NCBI GenBank assembly: GCA_017620055.1
Contig: JAFZRD010000157.1
Span: 1-7,838 of the forward strand
Reading direction: 5' to 3'
Source: Lachnospiraceae bacterium
GTDB lineage: Bacteria; Bacillota_A; Clostridia; Lachnospirales; Lachnospiraceae
DNA: 7,838 bases
Position numbers and translations under genes: made by a program. The notes beneath the pieces are model-generated. The model was not told the origin of the DNA and searched no databases. It saw only the letters and a list, made by a program, of their open reading frames with translations. Positions 1 through 5,708 of this stretch are shown piece by piece. Position 1 is the first letter of the stretch, and every line of letters begins with the position of its first letter.

Positions 1-24
1 AAAGTTAAAGAGCTCATCCGCTGA
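1..24 (+). CDS. rplS: 50S ribosomal protein L19, C-terminal end (partial)
   Basis: Only the last seven codons and a TGA stop are in the window, reading K-V-K-E-L-I-R. This basic tail resembles the usual end of ribosomal protein L19, and rplS commonly lies directly upstream of the lepB/rbgA/rnhB cluster in Firmicutes. An intrinsic terminator follows 15 nt after the stop, as expected for the end of a ribosomal-protein transcription unit. The call rests mainly on gene order, because seven residues cannot prove a family; any gene with a basic C-terminus would look the same. Confidence 0.6.
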   Translation, partial: KVKELIR

Positions 25-39
25 CAGACAGACATTTAT

Positions 40-73
40 GAAGCACTTGCAGTTTGCAGGTGCTTCTTGTTTT
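40..73 (+). terminator. intrinsic terminator after rplS
   Basis: An 11-bp stem is formed by GAAGCACTTGC (40-50) and GCAGGTGCTTC (56-66), with one G-U wobble and a 5-nt AGTTT loop. It is followed by TTGTTTT (67-73). This is a standard Rho-independent terminator shape. It lies only 17 nt before the lepB start codon and no clear promoter is visible between them, so the downstream genes may depend on read-through from the ribosomal-protein unit or on a promoter I cannot recognise. Confidence 0.85.
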
Positions 74-90
74 AACAAGAGGTACAGACA

Positions 91-690
91 GTGGCAAGAA
101 GACATTCCCCTTCAAGAGGCCCGTCCCTTACGTACATCAATCGTGAGAGAAAATTCAACATCAACATATTCTATCAGGTGATACAGTGGGTGTTCCTTGT
201 ATTTATCGCTGTATTTCTCGGGATCGCGCTCATTTTTGCATTCGGCATCAGAACGAGTGTCATCGGGGAATCAATGGAGCCGTCTCTTTCGAACGGTCAG
301 GAGGTTCTGATCAACAAGATCGCATATCAGTTCACGTCTCCCAAACAGGGGGATGTCATAGTATTCCGCCCGAACGGAAACGAGAATACCCATCTGTCAG
401 TCAAGAGAGTCGTTGCCACACCCGGTGACAGAGTTCAGATCATTCAGGGTAAAGTAGTGATAAACGGCAGCGTATATACGGAAGACAGGGCGGAAGATAC
501 GCTCGATCCCGGCTTAGCCGCATCCGAGGTAGTGCTCGGGGCTGATGAATACTTCGTGCTCGGCGACAACAGAAGGAATTCCGAGGACTCAAGAAGCGCC
601 AATATCGGAAATATAAGCAGAGGAATGATCGAAGGAAAAGCCTGGTATCATCTGAAGAGCAAGAACAGGGCAGCCGGGAGGGTTGAATGA
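91..690 (+). CDS. lepB: type I signal peptidase (first of two paralogues)
   Basis: Membrane-anchored serine endopeptidase that removes signal peptides from secreted preproteins on the outer face of the membrane. The 199-aa product has a short basic N-terminus (residues 1-24), one hydrophobic membrane segment (about 27-52), then the S26 family boxes. The nucleophile is Ser61 in GESMEPSL, the general base is Lys105 in SVKRVVATPGD, and box E is GDNRRNSEDSR (158-168). One transmembrane segment and a length near 200 aa are typical of Gram-positive P-type enzymes. The start is GTG, chosen because AAGAGG (77-82) lies 8 nt upstream and the protein begins with the expected basic anchor. It is the first gene of the run and overlaps or abuts rbgA at its stop. 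A second complete copy sits just beyond rbgA. Family assignment is secure; substrates cannot be read from the sequence. Confidence 0.95.
   Translation: MARRHSPSRGPSLTYINRERKFNINIFYQVIQWVFLVFIAVFLGIALIFAFGIRTSVIGESMEPSLSNGQEVLINKIAYQFTSPKQGDVIVFRPNGNENTHLSVKRVVATPGDRVQIIQGKVVINGSVYTEDRAEDTLDPGLAASEVVLGADEYFVLGDNRRNSEDSRSANIGNISRGMIEGKAWYHLKSKNRAAGRVE
676..682 (+). promoter_or_regulatory. ribosome binding site of rbgA, selects between tandem ATGs
   Basis: GGGAGGG lies at the end of lepB. The GGAGG core ends 5 nt before the ATG at 687 and 8 nt before the ATG at 690, so the second codon has the better spacing. The coupling with the lepB stop (TGA at 688-690) suggests that translation of the two genes is linked. 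Confidence 0.7.
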
Positions 691-1529
691 TGCAGGTCCA
701 GTGGTATCCCGGGCATATGACCAAAGCGAAAAGGATGATGCAGGAGGACATAAAGCTCATCGATCTGGTAATTGAGCTTTTGGATGCAAGGATCCCCCTT
801 TCTTCACGTAATCCCGATATAGATGAACTCGCAAAGGGAAAATCACGTCTTGTACTTCTGAACAAATCGGATCTGGCGGATCCGTCGGCAAATAAAGCAT
901 GGCAGAAACACTTTGAGGACATGGGCATCATCGCCCTTTGTGTCGACTCACGAAACCGCGGAGGTTTCGCACCTATCAGCAGTTCCATTGAAAAAGCATG
1001 TAAAGAGAAGACTGAGCGCGACCGTAAGAGAGGCATAATAGGAAGGCCTGTCAGAGCCATGGTCGCAGGTATACCCAACGTCGGCAAATCCACATTCATC
1101 AACTCCCTTACGAGAAGAGCCGGAGCCAAGACGGGTAACAAACCCGGTGTCACAAAAGGCAAACAGTGGATCAAACTCGACAAGAATGTCGACCTTCTCG
1201 ATACACCGGGAATACTGTGGCCCAAGTTTGACGACGAGAACACCGGACTCAACCTTGCATTTGTAGGTTCGATAAACGATGAGATACTCGATCCGACCGA
1301 ACTTGCATTGAAGCTTGCCGAGAAACTGAAAAGGGCATATCCCGGAACGCTTTTTGCAAGATATGAAACCGATGAGGATGAAAATACAGCCGTTATTCTT
1401 GAGAAGATCGCCCTGAAAAGAGGGTGTCTGAAAAAGGGAAGCGAACCCGATCTCGATAAGGCGGCCAGAATAGTACTCGATGAGTTCAGATCCGGCAAAC
1501 TGGGTAAAATAACACTTGAAATGATATAA
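690..1529 (+). CDS. rbgA: ribosome biogenesis GTPase RbgA (YlqF)
   Basis: Circularly permuted GTPase needed for late maturation of the 50S ribosomal subunit. Counting from Met690 (279 aa; Bacillus RbgA is about 282), the motifs appear in permuted order: G4 NKSD (58-61), then G1 GIPNVGKST (127-135), G2 with PGVT (152-155) and G3 DTPG (171-174), followed by a helical C-terminal RNA-binding region with KRGCL. The N-terminal WYPGHM places the catalytic histidine at position 9, as in Bacillus RbgA. This, with the spacing of the upstream GGAGG, is why I prefer Met690 over the adjacent ATG at 687 (one residue longer). It follows lepB without a gap and is followed 10 nt later by the second lepB. Its position after rplS fits coordinated expression of ribosome assembly functions. 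No odd or missing motif is seen. Confidence 0.96.
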   Translation: MQVQWYPGHMTKAKRMMQEDIKLIDLVIELLDARIPLSSRNPDIDELAKGKSRLVLLNKSDLADPSANKAWQKHFEDMGIIALCVDSRNRGGFAPISSSIEKACKEKTERDRKRGIIGRPVRAMVAGIPNVGKSTFINSLTRRAGAKTGNKPGVTKGKQWIKLDKNVDLLDTPGILWPKFDDENTGLNLAFVGSINDEILDPTELALKLAEKLKRAYPGTLFARYETDEDENTAVILEKIALKRGCLKKGSEPDLDKAARIVLDEFRSGKLGKITLEMI

Positions 1530-1539
1530 AGGAACAACC

Positions 1540-2091
1540 GTGGCAAAGAAGGGCAGACAAAAAAAGAAGAAGAGTGTATCAGCCGGAATACTTGAATTCG
1601 GTCTGTTCGTTCTCGCGGTCCTGATACTTGCACTCCTGATGTCAAAGTTCGGGGTGGAACGTGTAAAGGTTCGGAATCACTCGATGGAGCATACGCTTGA
1701 GCCGGATGACGGAGTCATGATTGACAAGATATCATACCGTTTCCATGATCCCGAGCGTTTCGACATAATCGTTTTCAGACAGAAAGGCACGGGAGAGGAA
1801 TTAATAAAACGCGTTATCGGACTGCCGCATGAGACCGTCCAGATAGTCGACGGCAGATTCCTTATAAACGGTGAAGAGATCGAGGATGTCAAAGGACTGG
1901 ATGCGCCGGAATACGCCGGGCTTGCCGCGTCTCCGATAGAACTGTCGGTCGGGGAGTATTTTGTTGTCGGTGACAACCGGACCGAGAGCATAGATTCACG
2001 TTATGATGAAGTCGGAATAGTGACATCGACAAGGATAACAGGCAGGATGTTTATGAGACTGCTGCCTCTGAACAGGATCAAATTCTTCTGA
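1540..2091 (+). CDS. lepB: type I signal peptidase (second paralogue)
   Basis: A second S26 signal peptidase, 183 aa. The N-terminus is strongly basic (KKGRQKKKK near residues 3-11), followed by one membrane segment (about 15-37). The catalytic Ser48 lies in VRNHSMEHTL, Lys90 in LIKRVIGLPHE, and box E is GDNRTESIDSR (144-154). All catalytic boxes are intact, so it should be active rather than a decayed copy. It differs from the first paralogue around the nucleophile (NHSMEHTL against GESMEPSL) and lacks the longer N-terminus. That divergence suggests an old duplication or a different substrate range, which is inference. The GTG start is preceded by AAGGA (1529-1533) with a 6-nt spacer. It begins 10 nt after the rbgA stop, in the same transcription unit. 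It could serve specialised substrates or simply add capacity. Confidence 0.94.
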   Translation: MAKKGRQKKKKSVSAGILEFGLFVLAVLILALLMSKFGVERVKVRNHSMEHTLEPDDGVMIDKISYRFHDPERFDIIVFRQKGTGEELIKRVIGLPHETVQIVDGRFLINGEEIEDVKGLDAPEYAGLAASPIELSVGEYFVVGDNRTESIDSRYDEVGIVTSTRITGRMFMRLLPLNRIKFF

Positions 2092-2169
2092 AATAAAACG
2101 CAGCAGACCACAACATATAGTGGTCAGCGCGAAAATGATAACAATATATACGAAACGGGCGGTATCAAA
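2092..2169 (+). other. intergenic spacer before rnhB with a small hairpin
   Basis: This is the longest gap in the plus-strand run (78 nt). It holds a 6-bp inverted repeat, GACCAC (2106-2111) and GTGGTC (2120-2125), around an 8-nt AT-rich loop. No T tract follows, so it is not a convincing terminator. A weak promoter-like pair, TGGTCA (2121-2126) and TATATA (2145-2150) with an 18-nt spacer, could start an rnhB transcript, but each element matches consensus at only four of six bases. Function is uncertain. Confidence 0.35.
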
Positions 2170-2928
2170 TTGGCAGAGAGCATCAGCGATATCAAATCAA
2201 AATTTAACAATCTGAAAGACGGCGAATTTGAGAACTTTATTGCCACATACGGTCAGGATGACAGGCGGGGTGTTATTCAACTTGTTAATAAAGCAACCGG
2301 TGTGATCGAAAAGCGTAAGGCTGAGATCGAGAGGACCGAACGCATGTTATCCTACGAGAAACAGTACAGCAGTTATTGTTATATATGCGGTATAGACGAA
2401 GTCGGAAGGGGCCCTCTTGCGGGACCCGTCGTTGCAGGTGCCGTCATTCTTCCCAAGGACGAGAAGATACTGTATCTGAACGATTCAAAGCAGCTGAGTG
2501 CGGCTAAGCGGGACGAACTGTATGATATCATATACGAGAAGGCAGTTGCGGTTTCGATAGGGATGGTCGATCACAAACGCATAGACGAGATCAATATCCT
2601 TCAGGCAACGTATGAAGCCATGCGTCAGGCCATAATGAATCTTGCCGTACAACCCGATATATTATTAAACGATGCAGTTACGATACCGCAGGTGGATATC
2701 CCCCAGGTCCCGATCATAAAAGGTGACGCAAAGAGCTGTTCCATCGCTGCGGCGAGTATTGTTGCAAAGGTCACGAGAGACCGTATAATGGAAGAGATGG
2801 ACAGTGTGTATCCGGGATACGGATTTGCCGGTAACAAAGGTTACGGATCCGCGGAGCACATAAGGGCGATCAGGGAACTGGGCCCTTGTCCGATCCACAG
2901 AAGATCCTTTATCGGCAACTTTGTATAA
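2170..2928 (+). CDS. rnhB: ribonuclease HII
   Basis: Cytoplasmic endonuclease that cuts the RNA strand of RNA/DNA hybrids and removes single ribonucleotides misincorporated in DNA. The 252-aa length is close to Bacillus RnhB (about 255). Residues 1-65 form the charged, helical N-terminal extension seen in Firmicute RNase HII; the catalytic domain starts near 72. Visible active-site residues are Asp76 and Glu77 in GIDEVGRG, Asp168 in LLNDAV, and Asp204 in AKVTRDR. GRG (79-81), the substrate-recognition loop, is present, as is the conserved IIKGDAKSCSIAAASI block. The start is TTG, supported by GGGCGG (2157-2162) 7 nt upstream and by retention of the family's N-terminal extension. The next Met (residue 60) would delete that extension. 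The gene sits between the second lepB and a FliK-like gene, an arrangement shared in part with Bacillus ylqF-rnhB-ylqG. Confidence 0.95.
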   Translation: MAESISDIKSKFNNLKDGEFENFIATYGQDDRRGVIQLVNKATGVIEKRKAEIERTERMLSYEKQYSSYCYICGIDEVGRGPLAGPVVAGAVILPKDEKILYLNDSKQLSAAKRDELYDIIYEKAVAVSIGMVDHKRIDEINILQATYEAMRQAIMNLAVQPDILLNDAVTIPQVDIPQVPIIKGDAKSCSIAAASIVAKVTRDRIMEEMDSVYPGYGFAGNKGYGSAEHIRAIRELGPCPIHRRSFIGNFV

Positions 2929-2942
2929 TCCACGGTGAGCAG

Positions 2943-5060
2943 ATGTCCATATCGATCGATAACAGCGGTTACCTTAACAGCGATCACAACAGAGTCAGTT
3001 ACAACAGCGGGAGCGGTTCGGCCGAATCGGTCAGAGGCTCTTCGGTCAGTGCGTATTCGTCCGCCGGTCGCGATGCCGTAACGGCCGGGACCACGATAAC
3101 GGGTGAGATCGTTGAGAAGGACGGAAATGAAGTGACCATCCGTCTCGGTAACGATCAGACGATATCCGCTAAGCTTGCGGGCAACGCCAATATAGAAGTC
3201 GGGATGAAGATGACATTTGAAGTCGCCAAAGGCGCGAACAACCAGCTGTCCCTTCGCCCGCTTTATTCCAATCTTGCAAACAACAATGCTGCGGTCTCCG
3301 CACTTAAGGCCGCCGGACTGCCCGTCAATGATACGACTCTGGCAATGACGGACAGGATGATGCTTGAGAACATGCCTGTCAACAGGAATGCCCTGACTTC
3401 AATGTTCAGGAATATATCCGCACATCAGAACGTATCCCCGGAATCCATCGTACAGATGACAAAACTGAATATGCCTCTTACCGAGAGCAATGTGATACAG
3501 TTCGAGAATTACCGCAACTTTGAGCATCAGATAACCGGTGATGTTCAAAACACCGCCGACGGTATGGCTGATCTGTTCCGGGAGGCAGTGGATGCAGCGA
3601 CTGGATCGGCGGGAGCATCTGAAGCGCCGGCCGCATTCGGTGACCTTACTGCCAATCAGGTCATAACCGAGGTACTGAACCTTATCGATACGGACAGTCT
3701 TGAGACGATAATGCCGGATAAATCGGCTGTTTTACCAGCCGCGGGAGAAACTGTTATCTCCGGCCGGGCCGAGGAGCCGATCGCAAACGTAGCCGCAAGC
3801 GAACAGACCGTGCAGACTGAAGCGGCTTCACAGACACCGGAAGCCGTACAGGAGCAGGCTGCGGTTCCCGAAAGGGGCGAAGGATTTCTCAGGGAAACTG
3901 TTGACGGATTCATCTCAAACCTTAAGGAAATGTTCACACCGGGTGCGGATAATGTGAACGGAAACTTAGAAAACGCCATATACAACGATAATCTGTCACT
4001 GACACCTTCCGAACAGCAGACACTCATGAACAGTCTCAACGATATCCTTATACTTGCCGAGACCGCTTCGGATATACATGAGCCTCTTGATCCGTCACAG
4101 GTTATGGCTGCCGTCAAGGAACTCGTTGATGAATACCCGCCCGAAAACGTCAAAGTCATTGAGGCTGAGCTGGCGGCATATTCCGAAGAGAGTGCGGAAG
4201 CAGCGGATGAGGAGAAACTGAATTCGGCCGCGCAGAGCGATATATCGGCACTTAGAGGGCAGGAAGGTTCTGCAGGAACCGCTTCGACTACGGCACAGAC
4301 AACTGGTACGGATAGCGCGATACATGACGCGACTCAGGCTATGGCGGATAAGGCCGTAGAGAACACGGCAATGAGCGTTAAAGAGAAGATCACCGAGAAA
4401 CTCAATGATCTTCTGAAGTCCGACGGATTCACAAAGCTCATAAAGGACAGCGTCAAGGCGCAGATGTCCATAAAGCCCGAAGAGGTCGCGGAAAAAGGCA
4501 AGATAGATGAACTGTACGACAAGATACAGAAGTCATCGGCAGGTATCACAAAGCTTATGGAGACGATCGGAAGAAGCGAATCGGGTGTTGCACAGTCTGC
4601 CGGAGCGCTTTCGGATAACGTGAATTTTATGAACCAGCTCAACGAGTTCGTCAATTATGTTCAGCTTCCCCTCAAAATGGCGGGAGAGGATGCGAACGGC
4701 GAACTGTATGTATATACGAACAGGAAGAATCTGGCAAACAGTGACGGCAATTTCTCGGCACTCCTTCATCTTGACATGGAGCATCTCGGACCGATGGATG
4801 TGTATGTCACGATGCGTGACTATACGAAAGTCAACACGAACTTCTATCTGGAAACCGAGGAACTGCTGGACTTTATAGAGTCTCACATAGACGAGCTTAC
4901 AAAAAGACTCACCGATAAAGGGTATGACACGAACACAAGAGTCACTAAGAAGGATCCCGGTAAACCGATCACACCGATCACGGATGAGTTTACGAAGGAT
5001 GATATCCGGGAAGATGCAAAGGTAGTTGTCTCCAAAATGAGATTTGACGTCAGGGCTTGA
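2943..5060 (+). CDS. FliK-like (hook-length control-like) protein, YlqG-type
   Basis: A 705-aa protein with no signal peptide or membrane segment. After a Ser/Asn-rich start (1-47) comes a small beta-rich domain (about 49-107; GEIVEKDGNEVTIRL then VGMKMTFEV). Next is a block at 123-191 with GLPVND, NMPVNR and LNMPLTE repeats and ending in QFENYRN. A long Ala/Glu/Ser/Thr-rich linker follows, especially 266-311 and 409-463. The conserved C-terminal domain (about 566-671) has the pattern PLKMAG, LHLDMEHLGPMDVYVTM and a final helix pair. This resembles the C-terminal domain of flagellar hook-length control protein FliK and Bacillus YlqG. In FliK that domain contacts FlhB to switch export specificity; the next gene here is an FlhB-C-like protein, supporting a partnership. 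I chose ATG 2943, 14 nt after rnhB, over an upstream TTG at 2886 that would overlap rnhB; GGTGAG (2934-2939) is close but acceptable. I think it may match a clostridial domain-of-unknown-function family, but cannot confirm this. Confidence 0.75.
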   Translation: MSISIDNSGYLNSDHNRVSYNSGSGSAESVRGSSVSAYSSAGRDAVTAGTTITGEIVEKDGNEVTIRLGNDQTISAKLAGNANIEVGMKMTFEVAKGANNQLSLRPLYSNLANNNAAVSALKAAGLPVNDTTLAMTDRMMLENMPVNRNALTSMFRNISAHQNVSPESIVQMTKLNMPLTESNVIQFENYRNFEHQITGDVQNTADGMADLFREAVDAATGSAGASEAPAAFGDLTANQVITEVLNLIDTDSLETIMPDKSAVLPAAGETVISGRAEEPIANVAASEQTVQTEAASQTPEAVQEQAAVPERGEGFLRETVDGFISNLKEMFTPGADNVNGNLENAIYNDNLSLTPSEQQTLMNSLNDILILAETASDIHEPLDPSQVMAAVKELVDEYPPENVKVIEAELAAYSEESAEAADEEKLNSAAQSDISALRGQEGSAGTASTTAQTTGTDSAIHDATQAMADKAVENTAMSVKEKITEKLNDLLKSDGFTKLIKDSVKAQMSIKPEEVAEKGKIDELYDKIQKSSAGITKLMETIGRSESGVAQSAGALSDNVNFMNQLNEFVNYVQLPLKMAGEDANGELYVYTNRKNLANSDGNFSALLHLDMEHLGPMDVYVTMRDYTKVNTNFYLETEELLDFIESHIDELTKRLTDKGYDTNTRVTKKDPGKPITPITDEFTKDDIREDAKVVVSKMRFDVRA
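5052..5055 (+). promoter_or_regulatory. ribosome binding site selecting ATG 5062
   Basis: AGGG lies 6 nt before the ATG at 5062, within the last codons of the FliK-like gene. The alternative TTG at 5044 has no such site and would add six residues not expected in the family. Confidence 0.55.
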
Positions 5061-5061
5061 T

Positions 5062-5349
5062 ATGGCAAAGGAAGACGAGAAGAAGATAAAACAGGCGGTC
5101 GCCATCGAATACAATCCCGAAGACATGGCCCCTAAGATCGTTGCCACCGGACGGGGGAAGGTTGCGGAACGCATCATAGAGCAGGCCAAAGAGAACGACG
5201 TGCCCATACATGAGGACGCGAAGCTTGCCGGAACACTTTCAAAGCTTGACATCGGTGAGTATATACCGCCCGAACTGTATGAGGTCGTTGCCGAGATCCT
5301 CGTATTTGTCGACAACATGGAGAAGATTCGAAGCAAGCTCGGCAGATAA
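5062..5349 (+). CDS. FlhB C-terminal-domain-like protein (YlqH/FlhX type)
   Basis: A soluble 95-aa protein matching the cytoplasmic C-terminal domain of the flagellar export switch FlhB, without the FlhB membrane domain. Visible family features are QAVAIEYNPED (11-21), APKIVATGRGKVAERI (23-38), VPIHEDAKLA (47-56) with the export-gate-type helix, and IPPELYEVVAEILVFV (68-83). The protein begins just where FlhB resumes after its NPTH autocleavage site, and NPTH itself is absent, so it cannot self-cleave and may mimic the already cleaved fragment. It starts 1 nt after the stop of the FliK-like gene and ends 5 nt before yraN. Bacillus YlqH and epsilon-proteobacterial FlhX have the same stand-alone form; FlhX is known to be able to stand in for the FlhB fragment. 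Whether this one acts in flagellar export here is inference. Confidence 0.88.
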   Translation: MAKEDEKKIKQAVAIEYNPEDMAPKIVATGRGKVAERIIEQAKENDVPIHEDAKLAGTLSKLDIGEYIPPELYEVVAEILVFVDNMEKIRSKLGR

Positions 5350-5354
5350 TATCA

Positions 5355-5708
5355 ATGAACAAGAGAAGAACAGGTTCCAAATGGGAAGAGGAGGCTGCAA
5401 AGTTTCTTGCGTCATGCGGCCTCGTTATAAGAGAACTGAATTTCAGAAACCGTATCGGTGAGATAGATATAGTCGCAAAGGACGGCGACTATTTTGTATT
5501 TGTTGAGGTCAAATACAGAAAAACCGCTTCGTTCGGAAATCCCGAAGAAGCGGTAAGCGTTTCAAAAGCAAGAACCATTTCCAAAGTGGCACAATACTAT
5601 ATGCTCCGCCACAAGATCCCGGAGGATGCAAAGGTAAGGTTCGATGTTGTCGCGGTCGAGGGCGACAGCTTCAGATGGTATAAGAATGCGTTCCTTTATA
5701 CGCCCTAG
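5355..5708 (+). CDS. yraN: YraN family (UPF0102) nuclease-fold protein
   Basis: A 117-aa cytoplasmic protein of the UPF0102/YraN family, usual length about 115-125 aa. The family has a restriction-endonuclease-like fold and is thought to act on nucleic acid, but its substrate is not settled. The fold motif is intact: Glu36 and Asp38 in GEIDIVAKD, then Glu51 and Lys53 in FVFVEVKYR. Typical flanking signatures are TGSKWEEEAAKFL (6-18), FGNPEEAV (60-67) and VRFDVVAV (94-101). It begins 5 nt after the FlhB-C-like gene. I see no good Shine-Dalgarno sequence, so translational coupling is likely. It is the last gene of the plus-strand run. Its TAG stop overlaps the stop codon of the opposing prs gene. 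Codons 57-67 coincide with a strong minus-strand terminator hairpin, so that segment carries two signals. Confidence 0.93.
   Translation: MNKRRTGSKWEEEAAKFLASCGLVIRELNFRNRIGEIDIVAKDGDYFVFVEVKYRKTASFGNPEEAVSVSKARTISKVAQYYMLRHKIPEDAKVRFDVVAVEGDSFRWYKNAFLYTP
5519..5554 (-). terminator. intrinsic terminator of prs, embedded in yraN
   Basis: Read on the minus strand, ACCGCTTCTTCGG (5554-5542) pairs with CCGAACGAAGCGGT (5536-5523). The stem has 13 bp with one bulged C and a 5-nt GATTT loop. It runs directly into TTTT (5522-5519), then CTGTATTT. The T tract is on the minus side only; on the plus strand the hairpin is followed by AAGCG. It therefore terminates transcription arriving from prs, giving a 3' untranslated tail of about 150 nt beyond the prs stop and antisense to half of yraN. 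Confidence 0.8.
5705..5708. other. CTAG palindrome shared by two opposing stop codons
   Basis: The plus-strand TAG at 5706-5708 ends yraN. The minus-strand TAG (5707-5705) ends prs. The two convergent genes thus overlap by three bases and there is no intergenic sequence between them. Confidence 0.9.

Noticed and set aside
23..34. GACA repeated three times
   Set aside because: It is a very short tandem word with no sign of expansion or function.
440..1645. 401-codon open frame on the minus strand across lepB, rbgA and the second lepB
   Set aside because: It is antisense to well-supported genes with intact family motifs. Its translation is a Ser/Leu/Arg-rich sequence with no recognisable domain, typical of a reverse-strand shadow.
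2886..2942. Upstream TTG start for the FliK-like gene, adding 19 residues
   Set aside because: It would overlap the end of rnhB and lacks a clear ribosome binding site; ATG 2943 lies properly after the rnhB stop.
4533..5336. 267-codon minus-strand open frame opposite the FliK-like and FlhB-C-like genes
   Set aside because: It covers the conserved C-terminal domain and the FlhB-C-like gene in antisense and shows no family motif of its own.
5646..5669. 8-bp hairpin (GTTGTCGC with GCGACAGC) near the end of yraN as a bidirectional terminator
   Set aside because: No T tract follows on either strand, unlike the hairpin at 5519-5554.
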